Below, piece by piece: positions 34,939-43,565 of a DNA stretch of 64,000 nt (positions are counted from its first letter, which is position 1; each line of letters begins with the position of its first letter). The translations under genes and the position numbers were made by a program. The stretch is from Clostridia bacterium. GTDB taxonomy: Bacteria; Bacillota; Clostridia; Oscillospirales; CAG-272. The notes under the pieces were generated by a model. That model was not told the origin of the DNA and made no database searches. It saw only the letters and a program-made list of their open reading frames with translations. The stretch covers positions 109,094-173,093 of the forward strand of contig JAFQUJ010000016.1 of NCBI GenBank assembly GCA_017408585.1, in the 5' to 3' direction.

Positions 34939-35397
34939 TTAGTCCTCGATTTTTTTAATTACCTTGTCTGTGTATAGTATTCCGTCAAGGTGGTCTAGCT
35001 CGTGACAAATCGCCTTTGCCAAAAGTCCTTGCGCCTTGATTTCGTATTCCTCGCCATCACGATTTAGCGCCCTTGCGGTAACATACATAGGACGACGAGT
35101 AATTCCCCATTCGTTAGGAACTGATAGACAGCCCTCCTCGCTTTCCTGTGTTCCGGCAGTAGCGATAATTCTTGGGTTTATAAGCTCGAAAAGTCCCTCG
35201 GGAGTTTCAATTACGACAACTCTGCGAAGCACGCCTACCTGTACTGCGGCAAGTCCACAGCCGTTTGCGTGACGCATTGTTTGTATCATATCGTCAAGTA
35301 GAGTTTTTATTCTTGGGGTGATTTGCTCAACGGGGCGACTCTTTTTTCTTAGAAATTCCTCGTCTGTACCCTTTTTTACAATTTTAAGTATTGCCAT
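34939..35397 (-). CDS. def: Peptide deformylase
   Basis: Removes the N-formyl group from new proteins. The three PDF motifs are present: GCGLAAVQVG, EEGCLSVP with the metal-binding Cys, and ICHELDHLDG (HExxH). 152 residues. Ten bases after priA. Confidence 0.97.
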   Translation of the reverse strand: MAILKIVKKGTDEEFLRKKSRPVEQITPRIKTLLDDMIQTMRHANGCGLAAVQVGVLRRVVVIETPEGLFELINPRIIATAGTQESEEGCLSVPNEWGITRRPMYVTARALNRDGEEYEIKAQGLLAKAICHELDHLDGILYTDKVIKKIED

Positions 35398-35407
35398 TTT
35401 TATCTCC

Positions 35408-37912
35408 TTACAGGCTTGATGGATTTAAATCGATTGACATGCTATACCTGTTTTTTGTGTTTTTTGTATATTCTACAAGCAACGAGCTGAGAATTTCTCT
35501 TTGTTGCTTATTTAGCTTGCATTTTAAAATTATTCTCTTTCTATAACGCCCCTGTGCCTTATATATTGGTGCGTCGAACGGTCCATATGCAACCACGGGC
35601 AGATCAGTGCCCTCCAGCATTTTTTGAAGGCTTGAAAGTGCGCTTTGCGACACATCTCTTAGCGTTATCTCGCTCTGTGATGAGATTGTAATTACTGCAA
35701 GGTCACAATACGGGGGGAACTGGTATGCCTTTCTTATTTGAATTTCGTTTTCGTAAAAGGCGTCATAATCCTGCTCCGAGGCGTACAAAATTGTACGGTC
35801 ATTTGGTGAGTTGGTTTGGATTACGGCAATTCCCTTATCGTCTGCTCTTCCTGCGCGTCCTATTACCTGTGTCAGCATTGAAAAGGTGCGCTCCGATGCG
35901 CGATAATCGCTTGTATAAAGCATCATATCGGCAAGCATTACGCCAACTAGGGTAACTGATGGGAAGTTGTGTCCCTTTGTTACCATTTGTGTTCCTATCA
36001 TAACATCTGCTTCTCTGTTTAAGAAAGCACCGAGAATTCTCTCGTACGAGCTTTTTGCGCTTGTGGTATCGGCATCAAGTCGAAGCGTTTTTGCCTCGGG
36101 GAAAAGCCTTAAAAGGTCGCCCTCAAGCTTTTGAGTGCCAAAGCCCACATAATCAAGCGAGGGTGAATGGCACGACGGGCATTCCCTTGGTATTCTTGAC
36201 TGATATCCACAGTAGTGGCATCTTACAAGTCCACTTTGGTCAAGTATTCTATACGCGTTCTCGGCATCAATTTGCTCGTCAATTTTTCTATACGAGTGAT
36301 AGGTCATAGCCACAGAGCAATTAGGGCATTCGATAACCTTGCCACACTCTGAGCACGAAACAGCGCTATGATAGCCTCGACGATTTAAGAATAAAATCGC
36401 TTGCTTTTTATCGTCTAGGGTGCTAGCGGTTAAGGCTGCCAGCTTGTTTGAAAATACGGACATATTTCCGTTTGCTCTCTCTCTTTTCATATCTGTTATA
36501 ATTACATCGGGCAAGGTTGCCTTGCCATAACGCTTTGAGAGCTTTATTAGTGTATAAGCGCCACCCTTTGCCTTATAATAAGAATTTATAGATGGGGTAG
36601 CTGATGCCAAAAGCATTAGTGCGCCTGACGATGCACAGCGAAAGCGTGCGATATCATGGGCAAAATATTTTGGGTTGGAATCTGATTTATATGTGTGCTC
36701 CTGTTCCTCGTCAATAACAATCATTCCAAGATTTGAAATTGGAGCAAAGATGGCTGAGCGAGTACCGATTACAACATCAATTTCGCCATCTCTGATTTTC
36801 TTGTAGGCGTCAAATCTTTCGCCTGTGCTAAGTCCCGAGTGGATAACCGCCACTCTATCTCCATAATATCCACAAAATACGGATACGGTTTGAGGGGTGA
36901 GTGAGATTTCGGGAACTAGGACAATAACGCCCCTTCCACTTGAAACAACCTCGTCTATCATTTTTTTGATAACGCTTGTCTTTCCGCTTCCTGTAATTCC
37001 ATAAAGGAGCGCACCGCACGCCTGTCCCGATTTATATAGCTCGGTTAGGGTATCTAGTGCGTTTTGTTGCTCGTCATTTAAGATAACATCCTCGGTAGCG
37101 GTATGTCTTGCGCTTGCATAGGGGTCGCGCATAAGTGGTGATTTTTCAATTTTGATATAGCCCCTCTCCAAAAGTGCGACAAGCTGTGCACGGCTAGCGT
37201 CTGCCATCTCGTATATGCTTTTATCGGTGAGGCTTGTAAATTCACAAAGTAGCCTTAAAATTTCGGCGTGCTTTTTACTGCGGAGCTTTTTAGGCGCGTT
37301 TTCGCTTATCAGCAAAAGCGCCTCGTCCTTGGCTATGGCAAGAAATACGATATTTTCGTATTTTCCGTTATCCCTTTCCTCAATCTCGACGCATCTTGTG
37401 ACATATTTATTTTTAACAAGCCACATAGCCTTAGAGTGAGCGCTATCAAATTTAGCCCTTAGTCTTTCAAGGGTGATTTGTGGATTTTTCTGAATTTCAA
37501 AATAAACGCCCTCGTATTCGCTTGGGAGCTTCTTGACAATTTTATCGCTTATCGTATATTTTTCGCTTGCCTTTGTCATAAAAGCAGATGGGACGATGCA
37601 TTTTACCGCATCGCCTATCGTACAAAGGCATTGAGATTTCATAAAGAAGCATAGCTTTAGCATATCGGGGCTAAGTGCGACATAATCGTTTAAAGCTGAA
37701 ATTACGCTCTTCACCTGTGCCTCGGGTGAGATATTTTCATATATGCCCGTGACGACTGCGGTCACCTGCTTATTTGATGCTCCAAACGGAACAATTACAA
37801 TTGAGCCGATTTTGACACTATCAAGAAGCCCCTCGCTTATACGATATGAATATTCTATGTCGGCATGATATGGTACATCTAATATATGAGCTCCTACATA
37901 TTTTTCCACCAT
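35408..37912 (-). CDS. priA: Primosomal protein N', replication restart helicase
   Basis: Reloads the replisome at stalled forks. 834 residues: N-terminal 3'-DNA-binding domain, Walker A GITGSGKTSV, DEEQ box VIDEEQEHTY, and a double zinc module between the helicase lobes (CSECGKVIECPNC, CHYCGYQ, CPSCHSPSLD). GTQMVTKGHNFPSV and IGRAGRADDKG complete the helicase. It lies 30 bases after rpoZ. Confidence 0.97.
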   Translation of the reverse strand: MVEKYVGAHILDVPYHADIEYSYRISEGLLDSVKIGSIVIVPFGASNKQVTAVVTGIYENISPEAQVKSVISALNDYVALSPDMLKLCFFMKSQCLCTIGDAVKCIVPSAFMTKASEKYTISDKIVKKLPSEYEGVYFEIQKNPQITLERLRAKFDSAHSKAMWLVKNKYVTRCVEIEERDNGKYENIVFLAIAKDEALLLISENAPKKLRSKKHAEILRLLCEFTSLTDKSIYEMADASRAQLVALLERGYIKIEKSPLMRDPYASARHTATEDVILNDEQQNALDTLTELYKSGQACGALLYGITGSGKTSVIKKMIDEVVSSGRGVIVLVPEISLTPQTVSVFCGYYGDRVAVIHSGLSTGERFDAYKKIRDGEIDVVIGTRSAIFAPISNLGMIVIDEEQEHTYKSDSNPKYFAHDIARFRCASSGALMLLASATPSINSYYKAKGGAYTLIKLSKRYGKATLPDVIITDMKRERANGNMSVFSNKLAALTASTLDDKKQAILFLNRRGYHSAVSCSECGKVIECPNCSVAMTYHSYRKIDEQIDAENAYRILDQSGLVRCHYCGYQSRIPRECPSCHSPSLDYVGFGTQKLEGDLLRLFPEAKTLRLDADTTSAKSSYERILGAFLNREADVMIGTQMVTKGHNFPSVTLVGVMLADMMLYTSDYRASERTFSMLTQVIGRAGRADDKGIAVIQTNSPNDRTILYASEQDYDAFYENEIQIRKAYQFPPYCDLAVITISSQSEITLRDVSQSALSSLQKMLEGTDLPVVAYGPFDAPIYKAQGRYRKRIILKCKLNKQQREILSSLLVEYTKNTKNRYSMSIDLNPSSL

Positions 37913-37942
37913 ATCCGCCTCCCTTCATGTTCTTGTCTTAAA

Positions 37943-38449
37943 TTATTCCTCTGTTGGAATTGTTGGGTCCTCGTATCTTTCCTCGAAGCCCTCTGTGCCT
38001 GTGTAAACCTCGTCAGCGTCCATTAGGTCAGCTGTGTCAAGGGCATCGTCAGGGTCAACTGTATATTTTTCTCTATCAAGAGCTCTTCTCTTTTCGATTT
38101 TCTCCTGCTCCTCGATTTCACGAAGGTGCTCCTCAAGGCTTGCGTCAAGAGCACGAACATCAACTACTGCGTCCTCGTAGCCCTCATCTCCCTCGAATAG
38201 AACCTCGTATTGTCCCTCCTTCAAGGCTTTGAGAGCGCATCTTACTGCCTTCTCGTCCTTAACGGGCTCTTTTTTATAATCTCTTCTTTCGTTTGTGTTC
38301 TTCTCGCCCTCTCTGCGCAAGCGATTTTCATTTGTGATGATGCGAGCGCACTTTGCGGTAGCCATAACAAGAGTGTACTTGTTAAGTCTTTCGTTTCCGT
38401 TTTCGTCGGGTGATAGCTTCAAAAGCTCTTGAATTGATGGATAAAGCAT
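37943..38449 (-). CDS. rpoZ: RNA polymerase omega subunit with long acidic extension
   Basis: Omega helps assemble and stabilise RNA polymerase. The conserved part is NKYTLVMATAKCARIITNE (residues 24-42) and EKAVRCALKALKEG. Most omega subunits are 65-90 residues; this one is 168, with an Asp/Glu-rich tail after about residue 95 (for example DPDDALDTADLMDADEVY). The call rests on the core motif and on the position between gmk and priA, where Firmicutes carry rpoZ. Confidence 0.85.
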   Translation of the reverse strand: MLYPSIQELLKLSPDENGNERLNKYTLVMATAKCARIITNENRLRREGEKNTNERRDYKKEPVKDEKAVRCALKALKEGQYEVLFEGDEGYEDAVVDVRALDASLEEHLREIEEQEKIEKRRALDREKYTVDPDDALDTADLMDADEVYTGTEGFEERYEDPTIPTEE

Positions 38450-38467
38450 TTCTTTTTTCTCCTTGGG

Positions 38468-39073
38468 TTATATAAATTTTTTAATAATCTGTTTTGTGCG
38501 TGTGGTTTTGGCATGCTCTGCCTTTATTATGCTATAAACGAGCTCGGCACATTCGTCAATCTTACCGTCCTCGTTTACAACTGAATAGTCGTAATCGCCA
38601 ATCAATGCAACTTCCTCTCTTGCGCGAGCTAGGCGTCTTACGATTATTTCGTCTGTTTCTGTGCCTCGTGAACGAAGTCTGCGCTCAAGAGTTTGTATAT
38701 CGGGTGGGGTTAGCATGATGGTTACTGCGTCAGCGAATTTGCGCTTCACCTGCATTGCGCCATCAACCTCAATTTCCAAAATTATGTCCTTGCCCGCCTC
38801 AAGTGCTTCATTTACTGCCTTGACGGGTGTGCCATAATAGTTGTCACAATAGGTTGTATATTCTAAAACCTCGCCATTTGCGATTAAGCCCTCGAAGGCT
38901 TCTCTTGTGATAAAGTGGTAATGAACTCCGTCAAGCTCGCCCGGGCGTGGGCTTCTTGTGGTAGCGGAGATTGAAAGTCCAATGTCGCTATGAGTATCGA
39001 TTACTCTTTTTACAACCGTACCCTTTCCGCTTCCTGCCGGACCTGAAATGATAAAAAGTATTCCCTTACTCAT
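38468..39073 (-). CDS. gmk: Guanylate kinase
   Basis: Phosphorylates GMP to GDP. P-loop ISGPAGSGKGTVVKRV at residues 7-22, GMP-binding SATTRSPRPGELDGVHYHF and ILEIEVDGAMQVK. The ATG at 39073 follows GGAGGG at ideal spacing; the 11 extra codons to 39106 overlap remA and are rejected. One base separates it from remA. Confidence 0.96.
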   Translation of the reverse strand: MSKGILFIISGPAGSGKGTVVKRVIDTHSDIGLSISATTRSPRPGELDGVHYHFITREAFEGLIANGEVLEYTTYCDNYYGTPVKAVNEALEAGKDIILEIEVDGAMQVKRKFADAVTIMLTPPDIQTLERRLRSRGTETDEIIVRRLARAREEVALIGDYDYSVVNEDGKIDECAELVYSIIKAEHAKTTRTKQIIKKFI

Positions 39074-39074
39074 T

Positions 39075-39332
39075 TTATCCCTCCAAATCGTCATTTTCTT
39101 GACCATTTATTCTGCTTGCAACAGCATCACTTGAAAGTGCTGACAGAACGACATGGTCGGTATCGGTGATTATTATGCTCTTTGTGCGTCTGCCACTTGT
39201 GCAGTCGATAATTCTGCCGTTCTCCTTCGCCTCGGCAACAGCTCTCTTTGCGGGTGCTGAATCGGGGCTTATAAGAGCGACTATTCTCTTATCGAGAATC
39301 ATGTTTCCAAATCCAATATTAATCAGCTTCAT
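39075..39332 (-). CDS. remA: RemA-family DNA-binding regulator (DUF370)
   Basis: An 85-residue protein that begins KLINIGFGNMILDKRIVALI and contains SGRRTKSIIITDTDHVVLSA, the RemA/DUF370 hallmark. In Bacillus subtilis RemA activates biofilm matrix and osmoprotection operons by wrapping DNA. Located between yicC and gmk, as in many Firmicutes. The tail RINGQENDDLEG is short and acidic. Confidence 0.93.
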   Translation of the reverse strand: MKLINIGFGNMILDKRIVALISPDSAPAKRAVAEAKENGRIIDCTSGRRTKSIIITDTDHVVLSALSSDAVASRINGQENDDLEG

Positions 39333-39333
39333 A

Positions 39334-40221
39334 TTACTCTATATTCTGTATTTGCTCTCTTATCTTTTCGAGCTCATTCTTAATGTTTACTACTAGGTGT
39401 GCAGTTGATGCGTTTGATGCCTTAGAGCCTATGGTGTTTGTTTCTCTGTTCATTTCTTGAACTAAGAAATCAAGCTTGCGTCCTGCAGGCTCAGGTGATG
39501 CGACAATATCCTCAAATGCGCCGAAGTGGCTATCAAGTCGAACCAGCTCCTCGTCAATTGCAATCTTATCGGCAAAGATAGCAACCTCGGTTAAAATTCG
39601 ACTCTCGTCAATTTGGATTGACTTATCGTCAAGGAACTTAACGATGCGCTCCTCCAACTTGCTTGCATATTCCTTTGTATCTCTTTCGGAGTTTTCGGCA
39701 ATTTGAGCGACAAAGCCCTTAATATTTTCGATTTTCTCACGAATGTTGCGAAGAAGGTTTTCACCCTCTATTCTTCGTCTTTCAAGGAATTCAGCAAGTG
39801 CGATATCAAGAACCTCTTTAATGTCCTGCCAATCGCCCTCAATATCGTCCTCGGGCTTTTTGACATTAAAGATATCACGATTTGATGCAATCTTGCAAAC
39901 GGTGATATCGTCAGTTAAGCCAAAGGTATCGCGTAGCTTATAAAGTGCCTCTATATAGGACTTAGCATAGGCGGTATCAAGTGCGATTTCAACCCCGTCC
40001 TGCTCTAGAGTATCAACATTTATGTATATTTCAAGCTTTCCTCTTGAAATTCCGTTTGCTTGAACATACTGCTTTATTTTGTCCTCGAGAAAGCTATACA
40101 TTCTCGAAATTTTCACGGTGCAATCAAGATATCTGTTATTTACGGATTTTATCTCTGCTGTGATATCCTTTCCGTTTACTGTTTTACGCGCTCTTGCGAA
40201 CGCTGTCATGCTTTTAAACAT
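39334..40221 (-). CDS. yicC: YicC/YloC-family endoribonuclease
   Basis: First gene of the long minus-strand operon. Start FKSMTAFARARKTVNGKDIT then AEIKSVNNRYLDC is the family signature, and the end DFLVQEMNRETNTIGSKAS is equally conserved. E. coli YicC and Bacillus YloC have RNase activity. 295 residues, typical. It is one base from remA. Confidence 0.94.
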   Translation of the reverse strand: MFKSMTAFARARKTVNGKDITAEIKSVNNRYLDCTVKISRMYSFLEDKIKQYVQANGISRGKLEIYINVDTLEQDGVEIALDTAYAKSYIEALYKLRDTFGLTDDITVCKIASNRDIFNVKKPEDDIEGDWQDIKEVLDIALAEFLERRRIEGENLLRNIREKIENIKGFVAQIAENSERDTKEYASKLEERIVKFLDDKSIQIDESRILTEVAIFADKIAIDEELVRLDSHFGAFEDIVASPEPAGRKLDFLVQEMNRETNTIGSKASNASTAHLVVNIKNELEKIREQIQNIE

Positions 40222-40267
40222 AGCTCTATTTCCTTATATATTTAAATTTTTGGTGCGTTGTAACTAT

Positions 40268-40297
40268 ATTTTAATATATTACATACGATTTTGTCAA
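40268..40297 (-). promoter_or_regulatory. SigA-type promoter of the yicC-to-rsgA operon
   Basis: TTGACA (40292-40297) and TAAAAT (40268-40273) on the minus strand, spacing 18. Gene spacing downstream suggests it can serve twelve genes as far as rsgA. Confidence 0.75.
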
Positions 40298-40327
40298 CTT
40301 TTTTCTTAAAATATTGTATAGATATAT

Positions 40328-40356
40328 AAAACCACGCCGATTTTGGCGTGGTTTTT
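40328..40356 (-). terminator. Intrinsic terminator upstream of yicC (ends the DUF5685/J-domain cluster)
   Basis: Perfect 11-bp stem (40328-40338 with 40345-40355) with a T run on the minus strand, nine bases past the stop at 40365. Confidence 0.9.
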
Positions 40357-40364
40357 ATACAAAT

Positions 40365-40886
40365 TTAACTAAAAAATTTGTCTATGCGAAGCATTTTCCT
40401 TATTTTTTGATGATAGTGTCTTGAAAAGCGCTTGAACACTATATCGCACAAAATCAAGCATACTATTCCCAAAACCGCAGTTGCAATTTCCATCCAAAGA
40501 GGGCTATTTTCACCTGTGGTGAAGAAAAATCTTGTGAGTGCCATTGTGGCAACCGCCGACGCAATCATGTACAGAGCCTTAAGCGAGAGGCAAATCACCT
40601 TAGGGCGTGCCTCTAAAATTCTTCTCAAAACGGGATAGAAGCCAAAAATTATATATTCGAGCGCCACCTGCTTTGTTGGGAGAATTAGAAACGCTATTAT
40701 AGCGCTACACGCATAGGTTGCGAGCGCCTTGCCATTTCCCAGCTCCTCGCACACAACGAATATCAAAAGTGCCGAGATGAGAACAGTACAAAGGTCAAAT
40801 ATTTCGATAAGCGAGCCAAGCAGTAAAATCACGACTCCCAGCGCGGACATGATTGCACAAAATGCCATCTGCTTTGTCTTTTTCAT
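40365..40886 (-). CDS. Small polytopic membrane protein of unknown function
   Basis: A 173-residue protein with about five predicted membrane helices (for example FCAIMSALGVVILLLGSLI, FAT-free stretch TVLISALLIFVVCEEL, and TAVLGIVCLILCDIVF) and a basic C-terminal tail. Its start (KKTKQMAFCAIMSALGVVI) recalls small energising-type transporter S components, but no diagnostic motif is seen. The ATG at 40886 follows GAGGAA; the seven extra codons start at a TTG and are rejected. It begins 11 bases after the J-domain gene, so the two are cotranscribed. Confidence 0.65.
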   Translation of the reverse strand: MKKTKQMAFCAIMSALGVVILLLGSLIEIFDLCTVLISALLIFVVCEELGNGKALATYACSAIIAFLILPTKQVALEYIIFGFYPVLRRILEARPKVICLSLKALYMIASAVATMALTRFFFTTGENSPLWMEIATAVLGIVCLILCDIVFKRFSRHYHQKIRKMLRIDKFFS

Positions 40887-40897
40887 GCTTTTTCCTC

Positions 40898-41482
40898 TTA
40901 TCTGCAAATACAGTCAAGGCAGATGAGCAATGAGCAAATATCACACATATCACAGCCTGCGTTTCCGGGATGCGAGGTGGTTTGATTTCCATAGCCATTT
41001 CCACGGCTTTGCAAATTATCTCTTAGCATCTTATATTCCATATTTTGAGGGTCCATTTTGCACGCAGTATTTGCGTGTCGCAGAGCGTCAACAAATGCGC
41101 CCTTACGAGTTAAAACGCACGCCTTCAAGTAGTGCCATTCGGCATTTCTTCCGTTTGGCGAAACGCTTTCAAGGTCGGCGTCTGCCTCTAAGATTTGGTC
41201 ATCTAGTATTCTTTGACGAGCACGCTTCAAGATCGCGTTATCGTCTGAGTCATTATACGAATTATAGCTTGAGCTGGCGCCACCGTTATAGTCGCCATTT
41301 GCACGACGCCTTAAAATCTCGTCGTACGCCTCGTTGATTTCCTTCATTTTTGACTCGGCATATTCTGCCATATTAGGATTTTTGTCGGGGTGATATTTTA
41401 GAGCGAGCTCCTTATAGGCTCTCTTTACCTCTTCGTTAGTTGCGTTGGGTGAAATGCCCAGCACCTTATATGGATCTGTCAT
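40898..41482 (-). CDS. J-domain (DnaJ-like) protein with Cys-rich tail
   Basis: Residues 3-60 form a complete J domain ([26 protein letters not shown] with the HPD motif), which stimulates an Hsp70 ATPase. The middle has TPR-like helices ([34 protein letters not shown]). The last 20 residues hold six Cys in the pattern [17 protein letters not shown], possibly a metal or membrane contact. There is no G/F region or DnaJ zinc fingers, so it is a specialised co-chaperone, not DnaJ itself. Confidence 0.85.
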   Translation of the reverse strand: MTDPYKVLGISPNATNEEVKRAYKELALKYHPDKNPNMAEYAESKMKEINEAYDEILRRRANGDYNGGASSSYNSYNDSDDNAILKRARQRILDDQILEADADLESVSPNGRNAEWHYLKACVLTRKGAFVDALRHANTACKMDPQNMEYKMLRDNLQSRGNGYGNQTTSHPGNAGCDMCDICSLLICLDCICR

Positions 41483-41522
41483 TTTATTCCTCCGTTATCG
41501 GTTGTTCTAAGTGCTACATTGT

Positions 41523-41551
41523 ATTTTAACACATTTTTTTGGCTATGTAAA
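41523..41551 (-). promoter_or_regulatory. SigA-type promoter of the J-domain gene
   Basis: TTTACA (41546-41551) and TAAAAT (41523-41528) on the minus strand, spacing 17. It lies between the DUF5685 and J-domain genes. Confidence 0.75.
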
Positions 41552-41557
41552 TAGTTT

Positions 41558-42412
41558 TCACACAGTTTTCAGTTTTAGCACACGATTTACTTGATTTACC
41601 ATTCCAACATAAATTGTATTTTTTATTATTCCCTCGACATCGCGATGGGCGGAAAAATCAAGCGCCTCGACGGACTTGCTCATTTCGTCCAGCTCCAGCA
41701 TGAGCGATAGGCGAAGAATGTCCTTATCCTCGTCGGTGAGTGTTGCTCCAAAGGCGTTAATTATCGGGTTAAAGGAATGGCTCTTTGCATCGTCCTCGAG
41801 GTCATCAATTGCGTCAATTACATATATCCATTTTCCCAAATGATAGCCGATTTTCGTACACAGGGTGGCAATTTCTCCATCTAATCCATATGATGCGACA
41901 GCGCCGAGTAGCTCTCCAAAGATTGAAGATACGCTATCAACCGAGTCACACTCCTGTGCCTCAAGAGCGCCAAGGGCGTCTATTTTTTCCTTCAAGAGTG
42001 CTTCAAGCGAGGTTAAATTTTTATCGGTTTTTTTGAAGAAAACAGACACAAGGGCGACTATTTTAGCAAGAAGTCTTTTAAAGCCGTGTGTGTCATTTAC
42101 ATTGTCCTTAAGCTTTAATTTGGTGAGCATTACGCTTGTCTTAGCGCAATATTCGAGCGTGCTATCAATTTCAAGCATTGGGCGTTTTTTGAAGGGGTGA
42201 ACGATACAGCGACGCATTTTTATCTCGCCTGTGCGTTTTTCTGCCACCTTGCGAAGCAAAACGAGAAATACAAAATCGTAATTTAATGTCATTTTAGAGA
42301 CACATCCCGTGGTTTTTCCCATTGTGCGACACAGTCCGCAATAGGTTGCCTTGTATAACTCAAATTCCTTGACCTTAAGCTCCGGAATTTGTGGCTTTAT
42401 ATATCCAAACAT
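41558..42412 (-). CDS. DUF5685-family protein
   Basis: A 284-residue protein beginning MFGYIKPQIPELKVKEFELY, then KATYCGLCRTMGK, the start typical of the DUF5685 family as I recall it. Further features are RCIVHPFKKRPM and GYHLGKWIYVIDAIDDLEDD; the latter resembles the Asp-rich motif of helical prenyl-synthase-like folds. Function unknown. ATG at 42412 follows a GGGGGAG site; the longer frame to 42454 overlaps the promoter and is rejected. Neighbouring J-domain gene is a frequent partner of this family. Confidence 0.8.
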   Translation of the reverse strand: MFGYIKPQIPELKVKEFELYKATYCGLCRTMGKTTGCVSKMTLNYDFVFLVLLRKVAEKRTGEIKMRRCIVHPFKKRPMLEIDSTLEYCAKTSVMLTKLKLKDNVNDTHGFKRLLAKIVALVSVFFKKTDKNLTSLEALLKEKIDALGALEAQECDSVDSVSSIFGELLGAVASYGLDGEIATLCTKIGYHLGKWIYVIDAIDDLEDDAKSHSFNPIINAFGATLTDEDKDILRLSLMLELDEMSKSVEALDFSAHRDVEGIIKNTIYVGMVNQVNRVLKLKTV

Positions 42413-42444
42413 TCCCTCTCCCCCTTTCAAGCCTATTATATTAT

Positions 42445-42473
42445 ATAATATCACCTTTTTACTACTATTGCAA
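42445..42473 (-). promoter_or_regulatory. SigA-type promoter of the DUF5685 gene
   Basis: TTGCAA (42468-42473) and TATTAT (42445-42450) on the minus strand, spacing 17. Confidence 0.7.
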
Positions 42474-42486
42474 GTAAAAATTAAAA

Positions 42487-42515
42487 AAAGCCATATTACA
42501 TAGTAATGTGGCTTT
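42487..42515 (-). terminator. Intrinsic terminator of spoIIR
   Basis: Thirteen-pair stem with one G-U (42487-42499 with 42503-42515) and a T run on the minus strand, 50 bases past the spoIIR stop. Confidence 0.8.
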
Positions 42516-42564
42516 CATTATCTCATAATAACGAGCAATCTGAGCAGATTGGGAGCAGAAATCG

Positions 42565-43176
42565 TTAGTATTCAAAGCCGAACGCCTCTGATGCTATCTC
42601 CAATAGCTTGAACTTTACCTCGTACTCCGGGCTTTTTCCTGTTATCATATAATATTGGTCCTTTGTAAGCCCTACATCGATATACGCCTCGTCATCATAT
42701 TCTATTGCTTGGGCTGTGCAAAGTGGTGGGAAAAGCACGCACCACCAATTTTCCCCCTCGCCCTCTCCGATAACGACTCTTACAGAGGTATATTCTCCTG
42801 CGGGCAAGGAAAAGCCCTCATAGTATCTTACAGGGTAGCTTTCTTTTCCTATTTCGAGGGACACTGTGTCGCTAATTCCCTCTTTTTCGAGCGTTTCCTG
42901 TGCTATTTCTTCTATGTGCTCCTTGTCGCTCTTTATCATTGAAAGCGTTTGCTCCTTGCTGTCGCTCTCGTATTCTTTAATTCTCTGTAAAACGGCGTCT
43001 CTTACCTTTAATTTTACGCTTTGATCTCTTTCGCTATTTGAGCTTGCAATTACATGTAAGCGAATTGTGGAATTATAAATTTCGCACTCCTTAGCGCTTG
43101 GGATAAAGCTCCATATGAACAGAAACGCAACAATGCAAATAAAAAATGTAAGTGATATTTTTGCTATTTTTTTCAT
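42565..43176 (-). CDS. spoIIR: Stage II sporulation protein R
   Basis: Secreted from the forespore to trigger SpoIIGA processing of pro-SigE in the mother cell. Residues 1-27 are a signal or anchor sequence (ISLTFFICIVAFLFIWSF). Family core: TIRLHVIASSNSERDQSVKL, KVRDAVL and NWWCVLFPPLC. 203 residues. ATG at 43176 lies ten bases after GGAGG, which is buried in a stem-loop. It follows the small lipoprotein gene on the same strand. Confidence 0.93.
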   Translation of the reverse strand: MKKIAKISLTFFICIVAFLFIWSFIPSAKECEIYNSTIRLHVIASSNSERDQSVKLKVRDAVLQRIKEYESDSKEQTLSMIKSDKEHIEEIAQETLEKEGISDTVSLEIGKESYPVRYYEGFSLPAGEYTSVRVVIGEGEGENWWCVLFPPLCTAQAIEYDDEAYIDVGLTKDQYYMITGKSPEYEVKFKLLEIASEAFGFEY

Positions 43177-43181
43177 AAATA

Positions 43182-43229
43182 AAAACCTCCGTATCAGGTT
43201 AAGTATTACCAAATACGAAGGCTTTATTC
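43182..43229 (-). promoter_or_regulatory. Terminator-like stem-loop over the spoIIR ribosome site with a SigF-like promoter
   Basis: Arms 43213-43225 and 43182-43194 pair over 13 bp (two G-U) and are followed by TTATTT up to the ATG. The 3' arm holds the spoIIR Shine-Dalgarno GGAGG. Within the element, on the minus strand, GAATA (43225-43229) and GGTAATACTT (43201-43210) are 14 bases apart; the latter fits the SigF -10 consensus GGnnAnAnTn. A transcript from it would lack the 5' arm. Confidence 0.55.
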
Positions 43230-43241
43230 ATTTTTTAGCTT

Positions 43242-43418
43242 TTATTTGAATTCAACCTCAAAATCGTTTGAGATATCCTCTTCGGGAAGATTACCCTCTC
43301 CACCGGCAACCGATGACGATTCCTCAGACGATGAGCTTGATTCTTCGTCAGGTCCACAAGATACAAGCATTGTAAAGCATGCGATAAGCGCTAGCATAAG
43401 AGCAAGTAGCTTTTTCAT
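43242..43418 (-). CDS. Small Ser/Glu-rich lipoprotein
   Basis: A 58-residue precursor: KKLLALMLALIACFTMLVSC is a lipoprotein signal with lipobox LVSC, Cys at about residue 20. The mature peptide of about 38 residues is an unstructured acidic, serine-rich stretch (EESSSSSEESSS). No function is recognised. ATG at 43418 was chosen because the signal peptide starts there; AGGAG lies ten bases upstream. Confidence 0.65.
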   Translation of the reverse strand: MKKLLALMLALIACFTMLVSCGPDEESSSSSEESSSVAGGEGNLPEEDISNDFEVEFK

Positions 43419-43466
43419 TTTAAAATTCTCCTTTATTGAGTCGATTTTATACAATTTTACAGATAT

Positions 43467-43495
43467 ATTCTACTACATTTTGTTCTTTTTGTCAA
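43467..43495 (-). promoter_or_regulatory. SigA-type promoter of the small lipoprotein gene
   Basis: TTGACA (43490-43495) and TAGAAT (43467-43472) on the minus strand, spacing 17. Confidence 0.8.
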
Positions 43496-43513
43496 TAGAT
43501 TGTTTTATTTTTC

Positions 43514-43542
43514 TTGCGTAAGTGCGATTTTTATGGTAAAAT
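43514..43542 (+). promoter_or_regulatory. Extended -10 promoter of pncC
   Basis: TTGCGT (43514-43519), 17 bases, TAAAAT (43537-43542), with TG one base before the -10 box. It is divergent from the lipoprotein promoter. Confidence 0.75.
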
Positions 43543-43565
43543 ACTATTAAAAGGAGCGTGATTTT

